From Paractinoplanes bogorensis (GTDB taxonomy: Bacteria; Actinomycetota; Actinomycetes; Mycobacteriales; Micromonosporaceae), in assembly GCF_018829635.1 (NCBI RefSeq), contig NZ_JAHKKG010000019.1:1-64000 (forward strand): DNA of 64,000 nt. Direction: 5' to 3'. The translations under genes were made by a program, and so were the position numbers. Under the pieces are notes generated by a model. The model was given only the letters and a program-made list of their open reading frames with translations. It had not been told where the DNA came from and did no database searches. Shown here piece by piece: positions 18,965 through 27,058 of the stretch. The stretch's first letter is position 1; each line of letters opens with the position of its first letter.

Positions 18965-19459
18965 GTGTCGTTCGAGGATTTCGTGGCGGGGTACGGCCGG
19001 TCGCTGGTGCGCCTGGCGTTCGCCCTGAGCGGTGACCGGCAGGTGGCGGAGGATCTCGCCCAGACCGTGCTGGCCGATGTCTACCGGCACTGGAAACGCG
19101 TTCGGGCGGCGGCCAACCCCGAGGCTTACGTACGCCGGATGCTGGTGAACGCGCATCTGAGCTGGCGCCGTCGGCGCTGGACGACGGAACGGCCCGCCGA
19201 CCTGCGCCCGGAGACCGGCGTCCCGGTGGCCGACCCGGCCGAGGCCGTCGCCGCCCGGGACCAGATGCGGATGCTGCTGAGCCGGCTCGCCCCGCGCGCC
19301 CGCACCGTGCTGGTCCTGCGGTACTACGCCGACCTGGACGACGCGGCGATCGCCGCCGCCATGGGCGTCAGTGAGAGCTCGGTGCGGGCCACCGCCTCGC
19401 GGGCCCTGGCCAGCCTGCGCGGTCCCGCGACCATCGACGCACAGAGGGAGACGCGATGA
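18965..19459 (+). CDS. SigE-family ECF RNA polymerase sigma factor
   Basis: A 164-residue ECF sigma factor. Region 2 (DFVAGYGRSLVRLAFALSG, then AEDLAQTVLADVYRHWKRV) and region 4 (TVLVLRYYADLDDAAIAAAMGVSESSVRATASRAL as key stretch) are complete. Members of this actinobacterial SigE-like group are usually followed by a short membrane partner, as here. Start GTG 18965. The stop overlaps the ATG of the next gene (ATGA), so the pair is translationally coupled. Confidence 0.9.
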   Translation: MSFEDFVAGYGRSLVRLAFALSGDRQVAEDLAQTVLADVYRHWKRVRAAANPEAYVRRMLVNAHLSWRRRRWTTERPADLRPETGVPVADPAEAVAARDQMRMLLSRLAPRARTVLVLRYYADLDDAAIAAAMGVSESSVRATASRALASLRGPATIDAQRETR

Positions 19460-20145
19460 GTCAGTCGATCGAACGCGAGCTGGCCGAGCTGTTCGCCGCC
19501 GACGCGGCCGCGGCCCCCGACGAGCAGGTCGTGGCCGCCGCGGCGGTGCGCCGGGTCCATCGCCGGCGCCGGGCCCTGGCGACGACGGCCGCGGCCGCGA
19601 CCGCGGTGATCGTCGGGGCGGGCGTGTACGGCGTCTCCCGGCCGGACGCCACGCCGCCGCAGGCGCAGCCGCCGGTCACGTCCTCGTCCGCGCCGGCCTG
19701 GGCGGCGCCGGCGGTCGCCCCGCCGGCCGGGGCCGAGCCGGGCGACCCGCTGACCTCCGGTGCGGCGCAGTGCGTCAAGGAGTATTCGGCCGAGACGCTC
19801 GCCGAGCAGGCCTTCGCCTTCGACGGCACCGTGACGGCCATCGGCCCGGCGCAGACCTCGCGTGACGAGCAACCACCGTTGGACCTGCGATCGGTGACCT
19901 TCCAGGTGCACACCTGGTTCAAGGGTGGCTCCGGCGCCACGGTCGCGGTGGACATGTCCGCGCCCGGCGGGGGCGATGTCACATCCGAGAACGCCCCGGC
20001 CTACCGGATCGGCACCCGGATGCTGGTGTCCGGCATGCCGCGCTGGGGCGGCGAGCCGCTCGCCGACCCGATCGCGTGGGGCTGCGGTTTCACTCGCTAC
20101 TACAGCCCCACGCTGGCCGCCGATTGGGCCACCGCGACGAAGTGA
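19456..20145 (+). CDS. Membrane-anchored partner of the ECF sigma factor
   Basis: A 229-residue protein with a cytoplasmic N-terminus of about 40 residues, a basic RRVHRRRRAL, one membrane helix (about residues 42-61) and a Pro/Ala linker leading to an extracellular domain of about 140 residues. By position and topology it is the likely anti-sigma or sensor partner of the preceding SigE-family factor; no zinc (ZAS) motif is present in the cytoplasmic part, so true anti-sigma activity is inferred only. Confidence 0.7.
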   Translation: MSQSIERELAELFAADAAAAPDEQVVAAAAVRRVHRRRRALATTAAAATAVIVGAGVYGVSRPDATPPQAQPPVTSSSAPAWAAPAVAPPAGAEPGDPLTSGAAQCVKEYSAETLAEQAFAFDGTVTAIGPAQTSRDEQPPLDLRSVTFQVHTWFKGGSGATVAVDMSAPGGGDVTSENAPAYRIGTRMLVSGMPRWGGEPLADPIAWGCGFTRYYSPTLAADWATATK

Positions 20146-20146
20146 C

Positions 20147-21085
20147 CTACTTGACGAGCGGCTTGAGGGCGGCGCCGACCGCCGAGACCACGCCGGGGCG
20201 GTGGCCGTTGGGCACCAGGTTGATGCAGATGCCGTCGATGCCGGCGCCCAGGATCTTCTCCTGGACCTGCTCGGCCACCTGGTCGGGGGTGCCGAGGAAG
20301 GCCCGGTTGCGCCGGTCCTCCGGGATCAGCTCACCGAGCTTCCTGGCCTCCTGCTCGGTCTCGCCCACCATGCCCATCACCAGGAAGCTGGTCGCCAGCG
20401 TGGCCGGGTCGCGGCCGATCTCCTCGCACCGCTCGCGCAGCACCGACACCTTGCGGGGCAGGTCGGTCACGTCGCAGATGATGTTCATGTGGTCGGCGAA
20501 GCGGGCGGCCAGCCGGAACGTCTTCTGCTCGCCGGAACCGCCCAGCATGATCGGGATGTTCGGCCGTACGCGCGGGTTGTTCATGGCGCCACGGGTCGTG
20601 TACCACTTGCCCTCGTGCGTCGAGCGCTCGCCCTTGAGCATCGGCGCGATGATGTTCAGGGCCTCGTCGAGCCGCTCGAACCGCTCGGTGAACGTGCCGA
20701 ACTCGTAGCCCATCTCGTGGTGCTCGAGCTCGAACCAGCCGGCCCCGATGCCCAGGATGGCCCGGCCCTTGGAGACCACGTCGAGCGTGGTCACGGTCTT
20801 GGCCAGCATCGCCGGGTTGCGGTAGGTGTTGCCGGTGACGAGCGTGGAGAGCTGGACCGTCGAGGTGACCCCGGAGAGCGCGCCCAGCGTCGTGTAGGAC
20901 TCCAGCATCGCGTGGTCGGGCGTCCCGATGCCGGGCAGCTGATAGAAGTGGTCCATCACCAGCACGGTGTCGAAGCCGGCGGCCTCGGCCTCGCGCGCCT
21001 GCGCGGCGACCGTGTCGAAGAGGTCCATGTCCGGAACCCCGGGATAGGTGAAGTTCGGAATCTGGTAGCCGAGCTTGATGCTCAC
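20147..21085 (-). CDS. LLM-class F420-dependent oxidoreductase
   Basis: A 312-residue luciferase-like enzyme with clear family motifs: IKLGYQIPNF, GFDTVLVMDHFYQLPG, LVTGNTYRNPAMLAKTV, GRAILGIGAGWFELEHHEMG and IPIMLGGSGEQKTFRLAA. It should use reduced F420 (or FMN) on an unknown substrate. It is divergent from a TetR regulator and their intergenic region has a TetR-type inverted repeat, so this is probably the regulated target. It ends two bases from the stop of the convergent sigma-partner gene. Confidence 0.9.
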   Translation of the reverse strand: MSIKLGYQIPNFTYPGVPDMDLFDTVAAQAREAEAAGFDTVLVMDHFYQLPGIGTPDHAMLESYTTLGALSGVTSTVQLSTLVTGNTYRNPAMLAKTVTTLDVVSKGRAILGIGAGWFELEHHEMGYEFGTFTERFERLDEALNIIAPMLKGERSTHEGKWYTTRGAMNNPRVRPNIPIMLGGSGEQKTFRLAARFADHMNIICDVTDLPRKVSVLRERCEEIGRDPATLATSFLVMGMVGETEQEARKLGELIPEDRRNRAFLGTPDQVAEQVQEKILGAGIDGICINLVPNGHRPGVVSAVGAALKPLVK

Positions 21086-21114
21086 GTCTTCCTCCGCGCT
21101 TGTCAGCCGTCTGA

Positions 21115-21160
21115 TGTAAGAGGCCTATCACTTGCTAATGTAAGAGCCTACTTACAAGTG
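21115..21160. promoter_or_regulatory. TetR operator in divergent promoter
   Basis: TGTAAGAGCCTACTTACA at 21139-21156 is a 6-bp inverted repeat (TGTAAG/CTTACA) around a 6-bp spacer. An outer pair, CACTTG at 21129 and CAAGTG at 21155, extends the symmetry, and TGTAAGAGGCCTA at 21115 repeats one arm directly. It lies between the LLM oxidoreductase and the TetR gene and probably controls both. Confidence 0.7.
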
Positions 21161-21179
21161 TCGCAAGCGGGAGGACCGG

Positions 21180-21734
21180 GTGTCGGAAAAACGTGGCTAT
21201 CACCACGGCGACCTCCGGGCCGCCCTGATCCAGGCCAGCTTCGACCTGCTCGCCGAGTGCGGGCTGCAGAACTTCTCGGTGGCCGCGGTGGCCCGTAGCC
21301 TCGGGGTCAGCTCGGCCGCGCCCTACCGGCACTTCCCCGACCGGGCGCGGCTGCTCAGCGCCGTCTCGGCCCAGGCCGCCCACGATCTGCGCGAGGAACT
21401 GGCGACGGCCGTCGACATGGCCGAGGGCGCCGGAGTCTATGTGCGCTTCGTCGCCCGTACGGGAGCCGGGTTTCAGGTCATCTTCGCCGGCGAGCTCTAC
21501 GCGGTGCCCGACGACGCCCGTCGCGTGCAGACCCGGGCGCTGATCACGCGGCTGTTCGAGCTGGCCGGCGGCCATAGCCCCGAGGAGTCGCTGAGCCTCA
21601 TCGACTCGACCATCGCGCTGGCCCACGGCTACGCCTCGCTCTATGCCGAGGGCTTCTTCGCGCGCAAGGCGCACACGGTCGACGACCTCGCCGCCCGCGC
21701 CGTGCAGGCCGCCCGCTACCTCGCCGCTCCCTGA
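21180..21734 (+). CDS. TetR-family transcriptional regulator
   Basis: A 184-residue TetR regulator with the N-terminal HTH (YHHGDLRAALIQASFDLL ... VAAVARSLGVSSAAPYRHF, residues about 6-53) and a helical ligand domain resembling the WHG/TetR_C_13-like group. GTG start at 21180, preceded by GGGAGGACC. It faces the LLM oxidoreductase across a palindromic operator. The last codons (YLAAP, stop) lie at the beginning of a 38-bp tandem repeat that copies this gene end. Confidence 0.88.
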   Translation: MSEKRGYHHGDLRAALIQASFDLLAECGLQNFSVAAVARSLGVSSAAPYRHFPDRARLLSAVSAQAAHDLREELATAVDMAEGAGVYVRFVARTGAGFQVIFAGELYAVPDDARRVQTRALITRLFELAGGHSPEESLSLIDSTIALAHGYASLYAEGFFARKAHTVDDLAARAVQAARYLAAP

Positions 21735-21845
21735 TCCTCCGCCGGTCGCCTCGCTGCCTCGCCGCTTCCTGATCCTCCGCCCGTCGCCTCGCTACCTCGC
21801 CGCTCCCTGATCCTCCGCCCGTCGCCTCGCTACCTCGCCGCTCCC
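21732..21845. repeat. 38-bp tandem repeat duplicating the TetR 3' end
   Basis: Three copies of a 38-bp unit beginning TGATCCTCCGCC (21732-21769, 21770-21807, 21808-21845) follow directly on the TetR gene; the first three bases are its stop codon. Each unit ends with CTACCTCGCCGCTCCC, the same sequence that encodes the last TetR residues. The array therefore arose by duplication across the gene terminus. Confidence 0.85.
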
Positions 21846-21890
21846 TGATCGGATCCGGTCCGGCACCCCGGCGCCCCGAGCCTTCTCGGG

Positions 21891-22982
21891 GTGACGACAC
21901 GACAGGAACTCCGACCGGACCACCAGGCCCGCGCCCGAGCCCGCCGGGCCATCACCCTGCCGATCGCGGCGGTGGCCCTCGGGCTCAGCGCTCTCGCGGC
22001 ACCGACTCCGGCCCAGGCCGCCCCGCCCGCGGTGGCGCAGACCTGGAACACGCTGATGTACCGCAGCCTCACCCGCCAGCAGGTGGCCGAGACGCTGCGC
22101 ACCACCATCGCCACCCAGCAGGGCACCGTGGTGACCCGTACGTCCGAGGTCACCAACGCCACCAACGCCGGCACCGTCGCCCAGGCCGCCCTGACTACCG
22201 CCACCAGCACCGACACCGCCGCCCGGGCCCGGGTCACCTCGGCCCAGACCGCCCTGACCACCGCCCAGAAGAACCTCACCAAGGCCGTCGCCAAGAAGAA
22301 GCCGAAGAGCACCGCCGCCGCCCTGACCAAGGCCAGGAACGCGGTCACCGCCGCGACCAGGACCCTCACCCTGCGCAAGACCGAGGCCGGGCAGACCGCG
22401 ACCTCCCTGACCGCCGCGCAGCTCAACGTCCGGACGGCGACCGGGACGCTCGCGACCGCCATCGCCAACCGGGACGCCGCCGCGGCCGCGGTCGTGGTGA
22501 CCCAGCAGAAGCTGGCCGTGCTGCCGACCGCGTACGCGCTGGCGACCCAGGCCAAGGCGATCAGCCGGGACGTGGTGACCCAGTCGCGGACCGGGTTCAC
22601 GACCGCCGACACGACGCAGGTCTACGGCATCACCGTCAACCGCAACGTGGCGTACGCGTTCAAGCGCATGCTCGACGACGCCCGGGCCAACGGGGTGACG
22701 CTGTCCGGCGGCGGGTTCCGCACGAGGGAGCGCCAGATCGAGCTGCGCAAGTCCAACGGCTGCCCCGACGTGTGGACCGCGCCGTCCTCGTCCTGCCGGG
22801 TGCCGACCGCCGTCCCGGGCCGTTCGCTGCACGAGCTGGGCATGGCCATCGACATCACCCAGAACGGCAAGACTCTGTCCCGCAACACGACCGGCTTCAA
22901 GTGGTTGTCGGCGCACGCGGCCGCGTACGGCTTCATCAACCTGCCGTCGGAGCCGTGGCACTGGTCGATCACCGGTAGCTGA
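21891..22982 (+). CDS. Secreted M15 (VanY-like) D,D-carboxypeptidase
   Basis: A 363-residue exported protein. It has a basic N-terminus and signal sequence ending APTPAQAAPP (about residues 20-47), a Thr/Ala-rich coiled-coil stalk (about 75-220) built of repeated TxAxxALTTA segments, and a C-terminal M15 peptidase domain. The metal and catalytic motifs are GGFRTRERQIELR, SLHELGMAID (SxHxxGxAxD) and EPWHW. It should trim peptidoglycan stem peptides outside the cell. GTG start at 21891. A hairpin terminator lies between it and the convergent ligase gene. Confidence 0.88.
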   Translation: MTTRQELRPDHQARARARRAITLPIAAVALGLSALAAPTPAQAAPPAVAQTWNTLMYRSLTRQQVAETLRTTIATQQGTVVTRTSEVTNATNAGTVAQAALTTATSTDTAARARVTSAQTALTTAQKNLTKAVAKKKPKSTAAALTKARNAVTAATRTLTLRKTEAGQTATSLTAAQLNVRTATGTLATAIANRDAAAAAVVVTQQKLAVLPTAYALATQAKAISRDVVTQSRTGFTTADTTQVYGITVNRNVAYAFKRMLDDARANGVTLSGGGFRTRERQIELRKSNGCPDVWTAPSSSCRVPTAVPGRSLHELGMAIDITQNGKTLSRNTTGFKWLSAHAAAYGFINLPSEPWHWSITGS

Positions 22983-22989
22983 AGTCCCG

Positions 22990-23018
22990 GGGGCGGGCGT
23001 CGTCATGGCGCCCGCCCC
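22990..23018. terminator. Bidirectional hairpin terminator
   Basis: GGGGCGGGCG at 22990-22999 and its exact complement CGCCCGCCCC at 23009-23018 form a 10-bp stem with a 9-base loop, located between the convergent M15 peptidase and CoA-ligase genes. Confidence 0.8.
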
Positions 23019-23024
23019 GCGGTG

Positions 23025-24488
23025 TCAGCGGTTGTCCACGATCCGTTTCGCCTTGCCGATGGAACGTTCCAGGGCGTCCGGCGGCAGCACCTCGACCGCG
23101 GCCGTGACACCGATGTTCTCCTTGATCAGGGCGGCCAGCTCGCGGCCCTCCGCGGTCGCGCCGGGGCGGGCCTCGACGCGTACGGTGAGCTCGTCCATGC
23201 GGCCCGGACGGGTGAGCACGCACTGGTAGTGCGGGGCCAGGCCGGGTACCCGCAGGATGAGCTCCTCGATCTGGGTCGGGAACACGTTGACGCCCCGGAC
23301 GATCATCATGTCGTCGGTGCGGCCGGTGATCCGTTGCATGCGCCGCATCGTGCGAGCCGTGCCCGGCAGCAGCCGGCTCAGGTCACGCGTGCGGTATCGG
23401 ATGATCGGCATGGCTTCCTTGGTGAGCGAGGTGAACACCAGCTCGCCCTCCGTGCCGTCGGCGCACACGCTCCCGTCGGCCGGGTCGATGATCTCCGGGT
23501 AGAAGTGGTCCTCCCAGACGTGCAGGCCGTCCTTGGTCTCGACGCACTCGGCAGCCACCCCGGGCCCGATCACCTCGGACAACCCGTAGATGTCGACCGC
23601 GTCCAGCCCGAGCCGGCCCTCCATCTCGGCCCGCATGTCCTCGGTCCACGGCTCGGCGCCGAAGATGCCCACCCGCAGCGTCGTCCCACGCGGGTCGAGC
23701 CCTTGCCGTTCCATCTCGTCGACGATGGTGAGCATGTAGCTCGGGGTCACCATGATGATGTCCGGCTCGAAGTCGGCGATCAGCCGCACCTGCCGCTCGG
23801 TCATGCCGCCGGACACCGGGATCACGGTGCAGCCGAGGCGTTCGGCGCCGTAGTGCGCGCCCAGGCCGCCGGTGAACAACCCGTAGCCGTACGCGACGTG
23901 GACGCGATCGCCCGGCCGCCCGCCCGCCGCGCGGATCGACCGGGCCACCACGTTCGCCCACATGTCGAGGTCACCCTGGGTGTAACCGACGACGGTGGGA
24001 CGGCCGGTGGTGCCGCTGGACGCGTGGATGCGGGCGATCCGCTCCCGCGGGACGGCGAACATGCCGTACGGGTACGTCTCACGCAGATCCTGCTTCGTCG
24101 TGAACGGGAACCGCGCGAGGTCGTCCAGACTGCGACAGTCTTCCGGGCGTACGCCGGCCTCGTCGAACTTACGGCGATAGAGAGGCACATTTCCGTACGC
24201 GTGTTGCAGTGTCCATTGCAGACGGGCCAGCTGGAGTGCCCGGAGTTCGTCCCGTGACGCCGTCTCGATCGATTCCGTCAGCGCCCCGGTCACCGGTGAC
24301 GTGGTGAGCCCTGTCATCGGTGACTTGCCGGGTTCCGTCGCCGGTGTGCCAGGCTCTATCACCGGTGACGTGTTGGAGTCTGTCACCGGTGACTCGCCGG
24401 GTTCCGCCGCCGGTGTGCCAGGCTCTATCACCGGTGACGTGTTGGAGTCTGTCACCGGTGACTCGTCGGGGTCCGCCGCCGGTGTCAT
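23025..24488 (-). CDS. PaaK-type acyl/aryl-CoA ligase (AMP-forming)
   Basis: A 487-residue adenylate-forming enzyme of the phenylacetate-CoA ligase family. Homology starts near residue 76 (SRDELRALQLARLQWTL, AYGNVPLYR) and includes the ATP loop HASSGTTGRPTVVGYT (about 155-170), the core IYGLSEVIGPGVAAEC and the C-terminal RTDDMMIVRGVNVFPTQIEE. The ATG at 24488 overlaps the stop of the upstream alpha-oxoamine synthase gene (ATGA), so the two are coupled. The first 75 residues are low-complexity (SPVTDSNTSPVIEPG repeated) and come from a 69-bp DNA repeat; a downstream start is possible. The substrate acid is unknown. Confidence 0.85.
   Translation of the reverse strand: MTPAADPDESPVTDSNTSPVIEPGTPAAEPGESPVTDSNTSPVIEPGTPATEPGKSPMTGLTTSPVTGALTESIETASRDELRALQLARLQWTLQHAYGNVPLYRRKFDEAGVRPEDCRSLDDLARFPFTTKQDLRETYPYGMFAVPRERIARIHASSGTTGRPTVVGYTQGDLDMWANVVARSIRAAGGRPGDRVHVAYGYGLFTGGLGAHYGAERLGCTVIPVSGGMTERQVRLIADFEPDIIMVTPSYMLTIVDEMERQGLDPRGTTLRVGIFGAEPWTEDMRAEMEGRLGLDAVDIYGLSEVIGPGVAAECVETKDGLHVWEDHFYPEIIDPADGSVCADGTEGELVFTSLTKEAMPIIRYRTRDLSRLLPGTARTMRRMQRITGRTDDMMIVRGVNVFPTQIEELILRVPGLAPHYQCVLTRPGRMDELTVRVEARPGATAEGRELAALIKENIGVTAAVEVLPPDALERSIGKAKRIVDNR
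24282..24480. repeat. 69-bp tandem repeat with TCACCGGTGAC palindromes
   Basis: Two near-identical 69-bp units (24343-24411 and 24412-24480) follow a more diverged third copy (about 24282-24342). The unit encodes the low-complexity N-terminus of the ligase. Each full unit contains two 10- to 11-bp palindromes CACCGGTG flanked by T and AC, and a further copy lies at about 24291. The array spans the junction of the two genes of the operon. Confidence 0.8.
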
Positions 24489-25717
24489 GCGGGGCGGCGT
24501 TGTTGGGGGATCGCGGGTCGCAGCGCGCCGTCGCGAGCCAGTTCGGTGAGCACGCTGTTGAGGTCGTCGACGTGCTGCTCGGTGTGCGCGGCGGTGAGCT
24601 GCACGCGGAAGCCGATCTCGTCGCGCGGCACGCCGGGGTAGGGCGCGAGCGTGACGTACTGGCCGGCCCGCCACAACCGCTCCGACACCTCGATCAGGTC
24701 GTGCTCCGGGGAGATGGGGATCTCGACGACCGGGGTGTCGTGGACGTTGAGGGTGTGGACGCCCATCCCGCGTACGTGGGAAAGAAGTTTGCTGGTCAGA
24801 CGGTAGAGATGGGTGCGGAGGTCGTCGCCGCGCTTCTCGTTGACGTCGAGGCCGGCCATCACGGTGGCCAGCGATGCCACCGGTGACGGGCCCGAGTAGA
24901 GGTAGGTCGGGGCGTCGACCTTGAGCTTGTTCTTGACCGCGGTCGGCAGGGCGAGGAAGGCGAGCAGCGACGAGTACGCCTTGGAGAAGCCGCCGACGAG
25001 GATGACGTTGTCGTACGACTCACCGCTGTGCTTGACGATCGCGTTGCCGCGCATGCCGTACGGGGAGGACTCGATCGGGCTGCGCTCACCGATGACACCG
25101 GTGCCATGAGCGTCGTCCACATAGAGGGTGGCGTCGTACTGGCGGCACAGGGCCGCGTACTTCTTGAGGTCGGGGATGTCGCCGGTCATGCTGTTGACGC
25201 CGTCCATGCAGACCATCACCGGGCGGGCGGTGGCCTCCTGCAACATCGTCTCGAGCTCGCCGAGGTCGCCGCTGCGGAACCGGCGCATGGTCGCGCCCTG
25301 ACCGCGCGCGAACACGCAGCCGTCGTAGATGGTGCGGTGGGCGCGGCTCTCCATGATGACCGTGCCCTTGCCGATGAGCGCGGGGATCACGCCCAGGTGG
25401 ATCTGCGAGATCGTCGGGAGGAGCAGCACGTCCTCGGCGCCGAGCAGTTCGGTCAGGCGCTCCTCGAGCTGCGGATAGAGCCGCGGGCTGCCGAGCATGC
25501 GCGACCAGCTGGGGTGAGTGCCCCACCGGCGCAGCTGTGGCTCGACGGCCTCGATGATCTCTTCGTCCAGGTCGAACCCGAGATAGTTGCAGGACGCCCA
25601 ATCGACGAGCCAGTCCTGTCCGATCCGGATCCGGCGGCCGTCGATCTCCTCAATGACGGCGTCGTACATCCGGCTGTTGAGCCGGAGGTCTTCAATGTCA
25701 TGGGTCTGGGCCGGCAC
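24485..25717 (-). CDS. Alpha-oxoamine synthase (PLP, KBL/BioF/SPT type)
   Basis: A 410-residue fold-type I PLP enzyme. Family motifs are clear: NYLGFDLDEEI, WGTHPSWSRMLGSPRLY, DDAHGTGVIGERSP (D201-H204 for PLP), and the Schiff-base lysine K246 in VGGFSKAYSS. Family members join an acyl-CoA to an amino acid with loss of CO2. Start GTG 25717 has AAAGGGG 12 bases upstream. It overlaps by four bases with the PaaK-type ligase, which probably supplies the acyl-CoA, so the pair may make an alpha-amino ketone. Biotin or sphingolipid synthesis is less likely because no other genes of those pathways are nearby. Confidence 0.85.
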   Translation of the reverse strand: MPAQTHDIEDLRLNSRMYDAVIEEIDGRRIRIGQDWLVDWASCNYLGFDLDEEIIEAVEPQLRRWGTHPSWSRMLGSPRLYPQLEERLTELLGAEDVLLLPTISQIHLGVIPALIGKGTVIMESRAHRTIYDGCVFARGQGATMRRFRSGDLGELETMLQEATARPVMVCMDGVNSMTGDIPDLKKYAALCRQYDATLYVDDAHGTGVIGERSPIESSPYGMRGNAIVKHSGESYDNVILVGGFSKAYSSLLAFLALPTAVKNKLKVDAPTYLYSGPSPVASLATVMAGLDVNEKRGDDLRTHLYRLTSKLLSHVRGMGVHTLNVHDTPVVEIPISPEHDLIEVSERLWRAGQYVTLAPYPGVPRDEIGFRVQLTAAHTEQHVDDLNSVLTELARDGALRPAIPQQRRPA

Positions 25718-25994
25718 TACGTACCCCTTTCACGTTTTTGGATCATCAACGCCGTACCCGGGAGATCGTCGATCAACCGGAATGGTCTGATCGATCGCTA
25801 TCCCGTCTCTGTCCCGCTACCGTCAGTTCTCTTGCGGTGCGGTGGGGTGCCGGTCTTGTGGCTTTCCTCCCCTGCGGTCGTCCGGTTTGTCGCCGCTTGG
25901 TCGTCCACCTTCTCAGCGGGAACGCGATGGTCGTGAGCGACGTCTCATGAGGCACGGCGCGCGGAGGCGTGGCGTCAGGAGGCGGTGACGGGGG

Positions 25995-26423
25995 ATGGCT
26001 GTGCGGCAGTGGGGCGTCGTGATCTTAGTGGCGGGCGGACTGGCCGGATGCGGCGGAGGCGGTGAGCCCGCGGTGACCTGGGCGGAGCCGGCTCGGTACA
26101 GCTACGTGCTCGATTCCGCCTGCGGGGAGCGGGCCCTGATCGGCCGATATCGCATCACCGTGGCCGACGGGCGTGTCACCGATGTCAGGGGGTTGGACGC
26201 GCCGGGAGCGCGGACTGTCGCCGACTCGCCACGGGAGGTCATACCGACGCTGCGTCAGCTGGTCGACGAGTTGAACGCCGCCCGGGCGGCCGGCGCCGAG
26301 GTGGCCGACATCGACACCGACCCCGCAACCGGACACCCGACCCGGATAACCATCGACCCGTCGTCGAACTCGCTCGATGACGAGTCGTGCTACACGATCA
26401 CCGTCCTCGAACCGGTGGGGTGA
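25995..26423 (+). CDS. Small lipoprotein, DUF6174-like
   Basis: A 142-residue protein with a signal peptide and lipobox (GGLAGCGG, cysteine 19). The mature part YSYVLDSACGERALIGRYRITVADG... resembles the DUF6174 family of short secreted lipoproteins; two cysteines (in SACGE and ESCYT) could pair. The function is unknown. It is transcribed away from the oxoamine synthase, with a gap of about 280 bp in which I see no gene. Confidence 0.75.
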   Translation: MAVRQWGVVILVAGGLAGCGGGGEPAVTWAEPARYSYVLDSACGERALIGRYRITVADGRVTDVRGLDAPGARTVADSPREVIPTLRQLVDELNAARAAGAEVADIDTDPATGHPTRITIDPSSNSLDDESCYTITVLEPVG

Positions 26424-26512
26424 TCTGGGTTCGCTCGGCCTTCGGCCCGGCCCGGCTTGTGCCGGGGCCCGCCTTTAGCCGGCCCAGGCAGGCCTGATTT
26501 GTCTCGATCGGT

Positions 26513-26657
26513 TGTGCCGGACGTCGTGTCGTTCGGGTGCGCCGGTTCGTGTCGGTCGGGTGTGCCGGACGTCGTGTCGTTCGGGCGTGCCGGTTCGTGT
26601 CGGTCGGGTGTGCCGGACGTCGTGTCGTTCAAGTGCGCCGGTTTCGTGTCGGTCGGC
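26513..26657. repeat. 48-bp tandem repeat
   Basis: Three copies of a 48-bp unit starting TGTGCCGGACGTCGTGTCG (26513, 26561, 26609; the third one base longer near its end) lie between the lipoprotein stop and the start of the DUF2255-like gene at 26681. The array ends about 24 bp before that ATG, so it forms most of the promoter/leader region. The unit is a multiple of three and stays open in several frames, but there is no start signal and I do not regard it as coding. Confidence 0.85.
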
Positions 26658-26680
26658 TGTGGCGGGGGCAGACTCGGGTC

Positions 26681-27058
26681 ATGAGCGAGATGTGGACGCC
26701 CGCGGATCTGCGGCAGATCCAGGACAGCGACGAGCTGGAGATCGCCGTTCCGCGGGTGGACGGAAGCCTGCGCAAGTGGACACCGATCTGGGTGGTCCGC
26801 GTCGGTGGCGAGGTGTTCGTGCGGACCTGGCATCGGCGGGACACCGGCTGGTACGGCGACGCGGTGCGGTCGGGGCGGGGCCGGATCCGGGTTCCCGGTG
26901 TCGAGGCCGCCGTGACCGTGACGGAGGCCGGTGCGGAGTCGCGGGCCGAGGTCGATGAGGCTTACCACAGCAAGTACGGACGCTACGGCACCGACACAGT
27001 CGGCCAGATGGTGTCCGACGAGGCCGTCGCGTCGACGTTGCGCCTCACCCGCGAGTGA
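26681..27058 (+). CDS. DUF2255-like protein
   Basis: A 125-residue soluble protein starting MSEMWTPADLRQIQDSDEL. The pattern VDGSLRKWTPIWVVRVGGEVFVRTWH and AYHSKYGRYG matches the DUF2255 family, small flavin-split-barrel-like proteins of unknown role. The ATG at 26681 is chosen over upstream in-frame codons because those lie inside the 48-bp repeat. Its last 14 bases overlap the convergent acetyltransferase gene. Confidence 0.75.
   Translation: MSEMWTPADLRQIQDSDELEIAVPRVDGSLRKWTPIWVVRVGGEVFVRTWHRRDTGWYGDAVRSGRGRIRVPGVEAAVTVTEAGAESRAEVDEAYHSKYGRYGTDTVGQMVSDEAVASTLRLTRE

Noticed and set aside
25091-25108. GATGACACCGGTGCCATG, close to the LacI sites at 40-44 kb
   Set aside because: It encodes the conserved HGTGVIG motif of the oxoamine synthase, so the match is explained by protein conservation.
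25718-25994. Short leftward frame (60 codons) in the oxoamine synthase/lipoprotein gap
   Set aside because: Arg/Thr-rich with no start signal; the gap most likely holds only the two promoters.
26512-26958. Cys/Arg-rich reading frames in the 48-bp array
   Set aside because: They are open only because the unit length is a multiple of three; no start signal and no known protein.
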